The notes under the pieces are model-generated. The model was given only the letters and a program-made list of their open reading frames with translations. It was not told the DNA's origin and did not search any database. Both the position numbers and the translations under genes were made by a program. From contig JBKJLF010000061.1 in NCBI GenBank assembly GCA_046597185.1, forward strand, positions 1 to 21,176: 21,176 bases of DNA. The letters run 5' to 3'. Positions 1-7,433 of this stretch are shown in pieces. The DNA comes from CAMBDR01 sp046597185 (lineage in GTDB: Bacteria; Pseudomonadota; Gammaproteobacteria; Burkholderiales; Burkholderiaceae_D). How positions within the stretch are numbered: the stretch's first letter is position 1; the number at the start of each line of letters is the position of its first letter.

Positions 1-909
1 TTTTAATGCCAAATGCGACATGCCGATGATGGCATTCATCGGGGTGCGAATTTCGTGACTCATCGTGGCCAGGAACTGTGATTTGGTTTGGTTCGCGAGA
101 GCCAAGGCTTGATGCGCCCGGTGGATGGCGGAAATATCATAAAACCACGATAAAATGGCTGCCTCGTTTTCATATTCCATCGGAAAATAAGAAGCTAAAA
201 CCCAGACTTCTTGCCGGGTTTCAGTGAACAAGCCCAGTTCAAAATTGACGATGATTTCGCCATGTTTAATGCGTGCGGTAATATTGTGAAAATCATTAAT
301 ATTTTGATATTTTTCATGCGGACTTTCACCGAGCGCGGCTGGAAAGCTGGTTTGAAACAAATCAACATAGCATTGATTGACAAACATGCGTGAATTGTCG
401 CGTATCCGCCGAATCCCTACCGCGACCGGGCTATGTTCCAGCAGTTGGTGCATTTGGATTTCATTGCTTAACAGCTTTTGATCCAGTCGCGCCCGACTGA
501 TGGCGTAGCGGATAATGCGCACCAGGGCGTTGGCGTTGATATCACCTTTAACCAGAAAATCTTGTGCGCCTTCTTCGAGTGCCCGCAGTGCCAGCGCGTT
601 ATCGGCTTCGCTTGAGAGAATAATAATGGGTAGTAAGCCTGCTAAACTGATGCAAGCGCGCAAGTTGCTGAGAAAATCGCCTTCCGGCAATTGCGCATCA
701 AGTAAAATTGCATCCGGCTTTTTTTCTTTAATGGCTTGCAAAGCCAAGTCCAGCCGTGAGAATATGACAAGCTCAAACTGTTGCAGCGGGTGGGTCGCAA
801 GCGTTTGTGCCAACGCGTTGGAATTGACCTCATCAAGGCCAATTAACAAAACGTCAAAGCGGCTGGCAGGCGTAGGGTTCGAATTCAAAGTATCGCTCGT
901 TTGGGCCAA
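1..909 (-). CDS. Hybrid sensor histidine kinase, N-terminal part (receiver-PAS-HisKA), partial
   Basis: Reading the minus strand from about 909 down to 1 gives one open frame that leaves the window at the left edge. The first part is a CheY-like receiver: beta strand FDVLLIGLDE with acidic residues, phospho-acceptor Asp in DAILLDAQLPEG, and the switch Lys in DFLVKGD. A PAS-like sensor segment follows (about 450-130, containing LLEHSPVAVGIRRIRDN). The HisKA dimerisation box comes last, with the motif SHEIRTPMNAIIGMSHLALK at 60-1 and the phosphorylated His codon at 57-55. The ATPase domain and any C-terminal receivers lie outside the window. It would autophosphorylate on His and relay phosphate in a two-component pathway. 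The signal is unknown. There is no ATG upstream of the receiver domain. The frame opens after a stop at 957-955, and TTG 909 or TTG 888 are the likeliest starts, neither with a good ribosome-binding site. The gene is divergent from the AlgX-like gene. Confidence 0.88.
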   Translation of the reverse strand, partial: MAQTSDTLNSNPTPASRFDVLLIGLDEVNSNALAQTLATHPLQQFELVIFSRLDLALQAIKEKKPDAILLDAQLPEGDFLSNLRACISLAGLLPIIILSSEADNALALRALEEGAQDFLVKGDINANALVRIIRYAISRARLDQKLLSNEIQMHQLLEHSPVAVGIRRIRDNSRMFVNQCYVDLFQTSFPAALGESPHEKYQNINDFHNITARIKHGEIIVNFELGLFTETRQEVWVLASYFPMEYENEAAILSWFYDISAIHRAHQALALANQTKSQFLATMSHEIRTPMNAIIGMSHLALK

Positions 910-931
910 AGTTCTGAACAGAAGAATGATT

Positions 932-958
932 GTGACGCAAAAAGTGGGTGTTTGTCAC
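932..958. promoter_or_regulatory. Inverted repeat between divergent kinase and acetyltransferase genes
   Basis: GTGAC at 932-936 and GTCAC at 954-958 form an interrupted inverted repeat in the divergent intergenic region. Both arms are also followed by GCA (GTGACGCA and GTCACGCA), so they look like a near direct repeat too. It could be an operator, but with 5-bp arms chance is a real alternative. Confidence 0.2.
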
Positions 959-1014
959 GCAATAGATTGGATTTGGATGAGGATTTATTGTTGATGGGAA
1001 TGTTGGGAGAGGGT

Positions 1015-2355
1015 ATGACGATTCAAAGGCAGTGGATGAGGCGGATTGGGCTGGCTATATTGTGTTGGTTTTTGCCAGCGTGGCCAACGTGGGCGCAGCC
1101 AACAGCTTTGATCGGTCAAAACGGTTGGTTGTTTTATCGCTACGAATGGGCGCAGGCTAATGACGCCGCCGATACTCGCGCCACGTTGCAGTTGCTGCGT
1201 AAAATGCAAAGCCACTTTGCCAAAAATGGGGTGAGTTTGATGGTGGTGTTGGTGCCATCCAAAATTCGCATCTATGCCGATCAATTACCTGCGGGCAGTA
1301 AACTTGACCCGTACACCGATGGCAAATACCATCAGGCCGTTAAATTCTTGCGGGAGCAGCAAGTGGCGGTGACGGATTTGAATCAGGCATTTTTAAGCAG
1401 TCCGTTGCGTTTGAGTGACACGCCTTTGTTTTTACGGCTCGACACGCATTGGGCACCAGCTGGTGCTTTGTTGGCGGCGCAAACCGTGAAGGCGGAAATT
1501 GAGCGCCAACCAGCATTGAAAAAAGTTTATGATGCGACGCCTGAGGTCGCTTATGATTTGCTCTGGGCCAAACAAAAGGTGAATAAACGCGAACGTGATT
1601 TAATCGCCCAATTGCCCAAGGGTGCGCCGGAATTTCCATTCGAACAAGTATTGCCGTATCAAGCCAAGCCAAAAAATAATGCGGCCAGCAGCAGTTTATT
1701 GTCCAACGATGGCAACGGGCGCGTGGCCATTACCGCCATCGGTAGCAGTTATACGGATGCGGGCAATGGCTATCCCGATGCTTTGCGTTATACCTTGCAG
1801 CGCGATATTTTGGATATGTCGATTCCCGTATTGCAAGGGCCTTGGGTGGGGATGGAAGCCTATGTCAGCGATCTGGCGTTTCAGCGCAGCCGCCCCAGTT
1901 TGTTGTTGTGGGAAATCCCGGAGCGCGAATTGCGTTCGCCGCCGAATTATCGTTTTCGCGAGGCGCGTTATATCAGTGATAATCAAGAATGGTTATTGCG
2001 CACGGCGGCTTGGGTGCAGCAATCTTGCCAGGAAGTGAATAACATCGTTACTAAAACCGAAGTCGATGCACAAACCATCCGTTTACGTTTTGCGACGCCT
2101 TTGCAGCCGCTTGATTATTTGCAAGTGAGCTTGCCGGCTGCGCATACACGCCATTGGCAATTACAGGCGAGCAATGGGGTGGGTGAGACCCGGCAATGGC
2201 GCGCCACTTTGCCGGAAGATGAGTCGCCGCTGGATTGGAAACTGGCTTTGCCTCATCTGGCCAAGGGGGTGAGTCAATTGCAAATCAATGCCAAGGATTT
2301 GGGGCAGGTTGGACAATGGCGGGTTTGCCGCTTGGGGGCGGCGTTGTTGGAGTGA
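1015..2355 (+). CDS. Exported AlgX/AlgJ-type SGNH polysaccharide O-acetyltransferase
   Basis: A 446-aa protein. The start at ATG 1015 is chosen because GGGAGAGGG lies just upstream and a Sec signal peptide follows (MRRIGLAILCWF...PTWAQP, cleavage near residue 27); the frame opens earlier but without a signal. Residues 31-330 match the AlgX/AlgJ SGNH acetyltransferase fold: IGQNGWLFYR at 33-42, LVPSKIRIYADQLP at 79-92, DTHW at 143-146 and GSSYTD at 243-248. By family analogy Asp143, His145 and Ser245 form the catalytic triad. The C-terminal part (about 338-446) looks like the AlgX carbohydrate-binding module, with Cys338 and Cys438 placed like an AlgX disulphide. It probably moves acetyl groups onto a periplasmic polysaccharide. 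No MBOAT partner, which normally supplies acetyl across the membrane, is in the window. The family call is firm and the substrate is unknown. Confidence 0.85.
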   Translation: MTIQRQWMRRIGLAILCWFLPAWPTWAQPTALIGQNGWLFYRYEWAQANDAADTRATLQLLRKMQSHFAKNGVSLMVVLVPSKIRIYADQLPAGSKLDPYTDGKYHQAVKFLREQQVAVTDLNQAFLSSPLRLSDTPLFLRLDTHWAPAGALLAAQTVKAEIERQPALKKVYDATPEVAYDLLWAKQKVNKRERDLIAQLPKGAPEFPFEQVLPYQAKPKNNAASSSLLSNDGNGRVAITAIGSSYTDAGNGYPDALRYTLQRDILDMSIPVLQGPWVGMEAYVSDLAFQRSRPSLLLWEIPERELRSPPNYRFREARYISDNQEWLLRTAAWVQQSCQEVNNIVTKTEVDAQTIRLRFATPLQPLDYLQVSLPAAHTRHWQLQASNGVGETRQWRATLPEDESPLDWKLALPHLAKGVSQLQINAKDLGQVGQWRVCRLGAALLE

Positions 2356-2375
2356 GTGCCGCAAAATGGTATGAT
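2347..2375 (+). promoter_or_regulatory. Possible sigma70-type promoter ahead of the broken ATPase-like gene
   Basis: TTGGAG at 2347-2352 and TATGAT at 2370-2375 are separated by 17 nt, just upstream of the pseudogene start at 2434. The -10 box is good and the -35 box is weak. Confidence 0.3.
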
Positions 2376-2433
2376 GCTTGCGCGACCTTGCTTTTTAATT
2401 ATCCGCATTACCCAATAATGCGTGCCGCTGAAT

Positions 2434-3228
2434 ATGGAAACACCTCATCTCATCCTGCCGATTGGCATTGATACGTTTGCCATCATCCGGCAAGAGGGGT
2501 TTTATTACGTCGATAAAACCCGTTTTCCTGGGAGCTTTCGCGTCAGGCTGGCTATTACTTTCTTTCCCGGCCCCGGCGTTTTGGCAAAAGCCTGTTTTTG
2601 GATACCCTGAAAGAATTGTTTGAGGGTAATCAAGCATTGTTTGAGGGCTTGTACATTTATGATAAATGGGATTGGACGCGGCAATTTCTGGTGGTGCATT
2701 TAAGCTTTGGCGAAGGCGTGCTGACGACGCGTGCCGAGTTGGATGCAAAAATTCGTGAAATTCTGGCGGATAATCAGGAGCGTTTGGGCGTGCAATGCAC
2801 CCACGACAGTATTTCCGGTCAGTTTGCCCAACTGATCAAGCTTGCGCATAAAAAATACGGTGAACGTACGGCGTTGGTACAATGGCTACAATTGGAGTGG
2901 GGAAGCGGTGTATAACCCGTTCGACCTGTTATTGTTATTCCAGGAGCGAAAATTTGGTGCGTTGTGGTATGCCAGTGGTACGCCGAGTTTTTTACTCAAG
3001 CTGCTGGAGCAACGGTCTTTCTTTGCGCCCCTGCTTGCACAAATGCAAGTGGGGCCGGAGTTGATTTCGAATCTGGATGTTGATCAAATGACGCCCGAGG
3101 CCTTGTTGTTTCAGGCGGGGTATCTCACCATTCACCAAATCGGCCATACGCTTGCCGGGGAATGCCAGTACACGCTGGGCTACCCGAATAAAGAGTCCCC
3201 TGTATGGTTCAGCTCGGCTACCTGCTGA
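2434..3228 (+). pseudogene. Broken AAA-ATPase-like / PD-(D/E)XK (DUF1703-type) protein
   Basis: The N-terminus (LPIGIDTFAIIRQEGFYYVDKTR) is the hallmark start of the AAA-ATPase_like family (PF09820), usually followed by a PD-(D/E)XK domain (PF08011). Right after DKTR the reading frame is lost near the T-run at 2522-2525. The expected ELSRQAGYYFLSRPRRFGKS, including the Walker-like GKS, continues in another frame and runs on through LFLDTLKELFEGNQALFEG. Around 2860-2880 the text jumps from KKYGERT straight to RRWYNGYNWSGEAVYNPFDL. Family members carry a long central stretch there, including a VDEYD motif, so that part is deleted and the frame changes again. The end (GYLTIHQIG...YTLGYPNKE) stops early at 3228 without most of the nuclease domain. 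Three lesions make it non-functional. The intact family is common in Bacteroidetes and scattered Proteobacteria and its function is poorly known. Confidence 0.85.
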
Positions 3229-3488
3229 AATGATGGTTACTACTTGCCACTTCGTATCGGCAATATTTCAAGCAGCGCAATGTTCAAATCATGTGAAAAT
3301 TCATTTTGTCACCAATGACTGTTATTTGATTACGCCGGGCCTTTTCCTCGGCAGCATGCGGGAAAAATTGAACGCCACCCCCTGCACCGTAGTTTTGCGG
3401 TGCGATGCGCCTGCTTGGGAGCCTGTTAGGCCCGGCAGTGCTAATCAATGTTTGGCAGAAACTGGTTGGGGCCGACTCCACCTCCAGA
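3229..3488. other. Gene-free spacer between two pseudogenes
   Basis: No credible coding frame is seen on either strand. The only structure is a small inverted repeat (GCACCG...CGGTGC, about 3382-3401) without a T-run. The stretch could be eroded remains of the nuclease domain or of a T6SS effector, but I could not recognise either. Confidence 0.4.
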
Positions 3489-3861
3489 TTAGCGTGCCAA
3501 GGCTCTGCTGATTTTTGTGCTTGTTTCTGGTGAATTGATGAAGTCAACGCACCGTTTAAGCCGCAATACGACGCCGTGTTGCGATACGAGTGGCGGTGGT
3601 GCGGATTTTGTCAGTTTTTCAAGCTTGGGGTAGGCGTCACCCGGTAAACTGCCAGCGTCCACCAGCATTGCAGCCCAGGCAGCGGTTTCATTGTCCAGTG
3701 CGGTGCCCACATATTGGGAACCGATGCAAGCAGCAAGTACGTAGTCTTTTGCAATTTGCAATTCCTTTTGGGGGGAGCGGCGCTGCGCTTGCTGTGTTCG
3801 CCAACAGAATACAGATTAATCCGAAATGTTTACATCGATTTGGTATGGTTAAAAATGCCAT
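3489..3861 (-). pseudogene. Tai4-type T6SS amidase immunity protein, frameshifted
   Basis: The mature part (residues LQIAKDYVLAACIGSQ ... RLKRCVDFINSPETSTKI, about 90 aa) resembles the Tai4 family (PF16695). These are periplasmic proteins that neutralise the Tae4 peptidoglycan amidase delivered by type VI secretion. The paired Cys in AACI and RCVDF and the helical spacing fit. Read alone, this frame has only a TTG start at 3761 and no signal peptide. A neighbouring frame, starting at ATG 3861 with AGGGCG upstream, encodes a typical signal peptide (HFGLICILLANTASAAPLPP). It runs into the mature frame at the CCCCCCAAAA run at 3775-3766 if one base is removed. So this is one gene split by a 1-bp insertion, or by a sequencing error in that run. 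It lies 76 nt after the glycosyltransferase on the same strand. No Tae4 effector was found nearby. Confidence 0.6.
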
Positions 3862-3937
3862 AAGATTCGCCCTGGAGTTGGCCCCTCGTTTCCCGCTGTT
3901 GCCGGGTTATCCCGTTGAATGCGGTAATCATGGAGAA

Positions 3938-5686
3938 CTATTTACGCCGTCGATACATCCGAAACCGCTCATCATGATCCGCCGCGCGTTTGCCCTGCCA
4001 TAATAATTCCCACTCCTTGGCCTTAAACTCGCGCGTCAGTTTGTCGTCGTCACGTGATTTCATGTGGTATTGCAGCAGTAATATCTGGCAACCCTGCTGT
4101 CCTTCTTTCGCAATCGGCAAATTGCCAAAATAGGCAAACGAGGCGCGTTGGGCCGGGCTGATGTTGGTTTCAATGCAATCGGTGTGGATCGGCAAATGGC
4201 GCACGATTTGCAGCGCTACCGGGGCGTAGCTCAAACGGTAATTGGACCAGGGCATGAATAGCGTCATCAATAGCAACCAGCATAAAATCAAACCGCCCGT
4301 CGATAGCACCACCGCACGCCACAATACACTTGGTTGGCGCGAAATACGCCAATACACCAGCGCAACCCAGCCCAAACTGGCACACACGGCAAGCAGGGTC
4401 ACGGCGAAATTGAATTCCGGCTTGAAGCCGGGCACCAGTTTTAAGACGTTTTTTGCCAATTGAGTAGGCCAACCGGTCAAGGTGGCAATCCAGGCTAGCC
4501 AAATCAGGGCGGCGCTAAACGTCACCACCATCACCGCAAACCAATCGACCGCATTAATCGCGCCACGCTTCATGGTGGGCAAACCAAACGCGGCTAAAAT
4601 AACCAGCGGCGGCAACAAAGGCAAAAGCTGGTTTTCCGCCGGGTTGGTACTCAGTAAGCACAAGCCCACCAGCATGGTGGCAAAAATACATGGCAAGGCG
4701 ATGTGCAAGGCATAGCGTTGCCGCCGCCAGGCGTAAATGGCCCATGCGGCAAACGGCCAGGCTGGCCAAAAAAACCACATGCCATAGCGCCAGATGAAAC
4801 GAAATGCAGCCCAATTGGGCCAGGTAGTTTGCGCCTGGTTCCACGCCAACCAGGTGGCAAAACTGGCAGGTTGCGCCACGCTGCGCCAAACCAATAACAG
4901 CGCCAGCGCCAGCAGCAAGGCGCTGGCCAAATGCAACAAACCCCGGCTTTTGGACATGCCAGGTAAAAACAAACAAGCTGCGGCAGCCAGCCATAGGGTT
5001 AAGGCGACCAAATAACCACGGGTCAGGGTGAGTAATAACAATGAAAGGCCAAACAACAGGGCTTGGCTCAGGGTGGTTTTATCCAGATAGCGCACCAGGC
5101 GGTAAAAGCCAAAGGCGATCAGGGACACTTGCAGTGCTTCCGCCGTGGTTTGGTGGCTGTTGAGTAATAAACCCCAGCAGCCCAAATAAATGAGTAAGGC
5201 CGCATCGGCCAAGGTGCGGCCATAGTCGGCGGCATTCGGTTGGCCACCAAAGGCCAGTTTCAAGGGTTGCGCTTCGCTGCGCCGCCCGAGTAAAAATGTG
5301 GCATACCAAATTGAGGTGGCACCCACCAAAAAAGCGCAGATGGTGACCATGCGTGCCGCCATCACATCACCCACCGCCACCCCAAAAATGCGAATTGCTA
5401 ACGCCCCCAGCCAAAATGCCAAGGGGCCTTCTTCGGCACTGGGCATGCCCACATTATGCGGCGCTAACCAAGCGGCAAAACTGTCATGCGCCAGACTCCA
5501 CATAATGCCAAAGCTGGCGGCATCGTCGTTTTTCCATGGGTCACGGCCAATTAAACCGGGCAAAATATACAACAGACACAGCGCAAAAATCCCCCAGCGC
5601 GGCAAGGCCAGTGTGGCAGACGCGGGCAGGCGCACCGGCTTCATCGGCGAGGACGGTGGGCGAGGGGAGAAAAGAGGTAGCAGCAT
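3938..5686 (-). CDS. ArnT/PMT-type membrane glycosyltransferase
   Basis: A 582-aa polytopic inner-membrane protein with roughly 11-13 hydrophobic helices from residue 30 to about 465, followed by a soluble C-terminal domain of about 100 residues. The N-terminal loop GRDPWKNDDAASFG, with consecutive acidic residues after the first helix, and the later SAEEGPLAFW match the acidic periplasmic motifs of the GT-C fold (GT39/GT83). There, lipid-phosphate-linked sugars are moved to lipid A, protein or glycan. The acceptor is unknown, and an ArnT-like aminoarabinose role is only one option. The start is unsure. ATG 5686 gives the longest form and ATG 5644 (MKPVRL) is 14 codons in; neither has a clear ribosome-binding site. 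It is separated from rpmE2 upstream by a strong terminator, so it probably has its own weak promoter or depends on read-through. Confidence 0.82.
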   Translation of the reverse strand: MLLPLFSPRPPSSPMKPVRLPASATLALPRWGIFALCLLYILPGLIGRDPWKNDDAASFGIMWSLAHDSFAAWLAPHNVGMPSAEEGPLAFWLGALAIRIFGVAVGDVMAARMVTICAFLVGATSIWYATFLLGRRSEAQPLKLAFGGQPNAADYGRTLADAALLIYLGCWGLLLNSHQTTAEALQVSLIAFGFYRLVRYLDKTTLSQALLFGLSLLLLTLTRGYLVALTLWLAAAACLFLPGMSKSRGLLHLASALLLALALLLVWRSVAQPASFATWLAWNQAQTTWPNWAAFRFIWRYGMWFFWPAWPFAAWAIYAWRRQRYALHIALPCIFATMLVGLCLLSTNPAENQLLPLLPPLVILAAFGLPTMKRGAINAVDWFAVMVVTFSAALIWLAWIATLTGWPTQLAKNVLKLVPGFKPEFNFAVTLLAVCASLGWVALVYWRISRQPSVLWRAVVLSTGGLILCWLLLMTLFMPWSNYRLSYAPVALQIVRHLPIHTDCIETNISPAQRASFAYFGNLPIAKEGQQGCQILLLQYHMKSRDDDKLTREFKAKEWELLWQGKRAADHDERFRMYRRRK

Positions 5687-5703
5687 GGTAAATTGGCGCT
5701 CAT

Positions 5704-5732
5704 AAAAAAGGCAGCCAACGCTGCCTTTTTTT
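5704..5732. terminator. Strong rho-independent terminator after rpmE2
   Basis: GGCAGC (5710-5715), loop CAAC, GCTGCC (5720-5725), flanked by six A on one side and at least six T on the other, so the stem can extend to 12 bp. The symmetry lets it work on both strands. On the minus strand it ends rpmE2 transcripts 24 nt after the stop codon. Confidence 0.9.
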
Positions 5733-5755
5733 GTGTACGGTGTGATTCGCTACGA

Positions 5756-6022
5756 TCAGTTTGCACCCGATGTTTTGGAACCAACTGTGCCGAATTTCTG
5801 ACGGAATTTTTCAACGCGGCCAGCGGTGTCAACGATTTTGTGCTTGCCAGTGAAGAAAGGATGCGATTCCGACGAAACTTCAATCTTGACTAAAGGATAA
5901 CTTTTTCCTTCAAAATTGATGGTTTCACGGGTGTTGACGGTGGAACGTGTGATGAATTTAAAGTCGCACGATAAGTCGTGGAACACCACATCGCGGTAAT
6001 TTGGGTGAATATTTTCTTTCAT
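5756..6022 (-). CDS. rpmE2: 50S ribosomal protein bL31, type B
   Basis: An 88-aa protein starting MKENIHPNYRDVVFHD and containing SCDFKFITRSTVNT, SHPFFTGK and VEKFRQKFG, which are diagnostic of type B L31. It has a single Cys and lacks the CxxC zinc motif of type A L31, so it is the zinc-independent form. It binds the large subunit near the central protuberance and contributes to the 30S-50S bridge. It lies directly downstream of rho on the same strand, 148 nt away, and has its own -10 box and a leader of about 100 nt. AGAG precedes the ATG at a suitable distance. It is followed by a strong hairpin terminator. Confidence 0.96.
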   Translation of the reverse strand: MKENIHPNYRDVVFHDLSCDFKFITRSTVNTRETINFEGKSYPLVKIEVSSESHPFFTGKHKIVDTAGRVEKFRQKFGTVGSKTSGAN

Positions 6023-6119
6023 AATGGTCTCTGGTTAGTTAGGTAGCCAATAGGCACTTCGTCGGTCGGATTGCTTCGTGACCCGATTGCCAATCACTTG
6101 CCAAGGGTGAAAAATGTTC

Positions 6120-6151
6120 AAGCCAGCGATTATACACCGTAATGCTGGCTT
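6120..6151 (-). terminator. Hairpin after rho, overlapping the rpmE2 -10 box
   Basis: On the minus strand AAGCCAGC (6151-6144) pairs with GCTGGCTT (6127-6120). The inner ATTA and TAAT extend the stem to about 12 bp with one bulged C and a 7-nt loop. It is followed by GAACATTTTT. It lies 20 nt after the rho stop and is probably its intrinsic terminator. The T-run begins 5 nt after the stem, so it may be leaky. Confidence 0.6.
6129..6134 (-). promoter_or_regulatory. Perfect -10 box (TATAAT) for rpmE2
   Basis: GTGTATAAT reads on the minus strand, with TATAAT at 6134-6129. No good -35 was found at 16-18 nt. It would give an rpmE2 leader of about 100 nt, long enough for the autoregulatory structures known in other L31 leaders, though I see no convincing conserved fold. 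Confidence 0.45.
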
Positions 6152-6170
6152 TGTGGGGCGAATACAAAGA

Positions 6171-7433
6171 TTAGCCCCCGCGTCGCATCATTTCAAAAAA
6201 CTCCGCATTGGTTTTGATGGAGCGCATTTTATCGAGGATGAATTCCATCGCTTCGATTTCATCCATATCATAGAGCAACTTGCGCAAAATCCAGATTTTT
6301 TGCAGTTGATCCGGCTTGATCAACAATTCTTCGCGGCGGGTGCCAGATTTATTCAAGTTGATGGCCGGGTAGACCCGTTTTTCAGCCAAACGACGTTCCA
6401 AGTGTACTTCCATATTACCGGTGCCCTTGAATTCTTCATAGATCACATCATCCATGCGGCTACCGGTTTCAATTAAGGCGGTGGCAATAATGGTGAGCGA
6501 GCCACCTTCTTCAATATTGCGTGCGGCACCGAAAAAGCGTTTCGGGCGTTGCAGCGCATTCGCATCCACACCACCAGTCAACACCTTGCCGGAAGCAGGA
6601 ATGACGGTGTTATAAGCACGCGCCAAACGGGTGATGGAATCGAGCAAAATCACCACGTCTTTTTTCATTTCGACCAGACGCTTGGCTTTTTCCAGCACCA
6701 TTTCGGCCACTTGAACGTGGCGCGTGGCCGGTTCGTCAAAGGTGGATGCCACCACTTCGCCGCGTACCGAGCGTTGCATTTCGGTCACTTCTTCCGGGCG
6801 TTCGTCGATCAGCAACACGATCAGCGTCACATCCGGGTGGTTGGCGGTAATGGCGTGGGCAATGTGTTGCAACATCACCGATTTACCCGATTTGGGCGAG
6901 GCCACCAATAAACCGCGTTGACCTTTACCGATCGGGGAGATCAAATCGATAATGCGGCCAGTGATATTCTCCTGGCCATTCATTTCGCGCTCCAGGCGCA
7001 TCGGCACATTGGGATGCAGCGGCGTCAGGTTTTCAAACAGGATGCGGTGCTTCGAGCTTTCCGGTGATTCGCCATTGACTTTATCGACCTTGACCAGCGC
7101 AAAATAGCGCTCACCATCTTTGGGGGTGCGCACTTCACCCTCAATCGAATCACCGGTATGCAGGTTGAAGCGGCGAATTTGCGATGGCGAGATATAAATA
7201 TCGTCGGTCGAGGCCATATAACTGGCGTCGGGCGAACGCAAAAAGCCGAAGCCGTCGGGGAGTACTTCGAGCGCGCCATCGCCAAAGATTTGTTCGCCTG
7301 ATTTCGCGCGTTTTTTCAAAATCGCGAACATCAGTTCCTGTTTGCGCAGCCGGGCTGCGTTGTCAATATCAAGCCCGATGGCCATCTCTAACAGGGCAGA
7401 GACATGGAGGGCTTTAAGTTCAGATAGATGCAT
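6171..7433 (-). CDS. rho: Transcription termination factor Rho
   Basis: A 420-aa protein of full length and closely colinear with E. coli Rho. The N-terminal helical domain (1-47) is followed by the CSD/OB-fold primary RNA-binding site, with GFGFLRSPD at 61-69 and DDIYISPSQIRRFNL at 77-91. The RecA-like ATPase has Walker A ASPKSGKS with Lys181 and Lys184 at the E. coli positions. The residue after Lys184 is Ser where E. coli has Thr, a conservative change. Walker B is in DVVILLDSITRLARAYN, and the secondary RNA-binding Q- and R-loops follow (TGGVDANALQRPKRFFGAARN). The hexamer uses ATP to translocate along C-rich RNA and release RNA polymerase. It has no obvious Shine-Dalgarno and sits behind a C-rich leader, suggesting autogenous control. 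Confidence 0.98.
   Translation of the reverse strand: MHLSELKALHVSALLEMAIGLDIDNAARLRKQELMFAILKKRAKSGEQIFGDGALEVLPDGFGFLRSPDASYMASTDDIYISPSQIRRFNLHTGDSIEGEVRTPKDGERYFALVKVDKVNGESPESSKHRILFENLTPLHPNVPMRLEREMNGQENITGRIIDLISPIGKGQRGLLVASPKSGKSVMLQHIAHAITANHPDVTLIVLLIDERPEEVTEMQRSVRGEVVASTFDEPATRHVQVAEMVLEKAKRLVEMKKDVVILLDSITRLARAYNTVIPASGKVLTGGVDANALQRPKRFFGAARNIEEGGSLTIIATALIETGSRMDDVIYEEFKGTGNMEVHLERRLAEKRVYPAINLNKSGTRREELLIKPDQLQKIWILRKLLYDMDEIEAMEFILDKMRSIKTNAEFFEMMRRGG

Noticed and set aside
515..994. Long open frame on the plus strand through the kinase region
   Set aside because: It is antisense to the receiver domain, whose motifs (LLDAQLPEG, DFLVKG) are clear on the minus strand. Its own translation is low-complexity and resembles nothing.
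3382..3401. Hairpin GCACCG...CGGTGC as a terminator or recombination (attC-like) site
   Set aside because: No T-run on either strand, and the attC core consensus is not present around it.
3152..3511. 119-codon plus-strand frame between the two pseudogenes
   Set aside because: It begins inside the broken ATPase-like gene in another frame, overlaps the immunity gene, and shows no domain, signal peptide or ribosome-binding site.
6023..6128. L31 leader as a known ribosomal-protein leader RNA
   Set aside because: The leader is long enough, but I could not find a convincing stem set. Only short GGTC/GACC pairing was seen, so no RNA feature is claimed.
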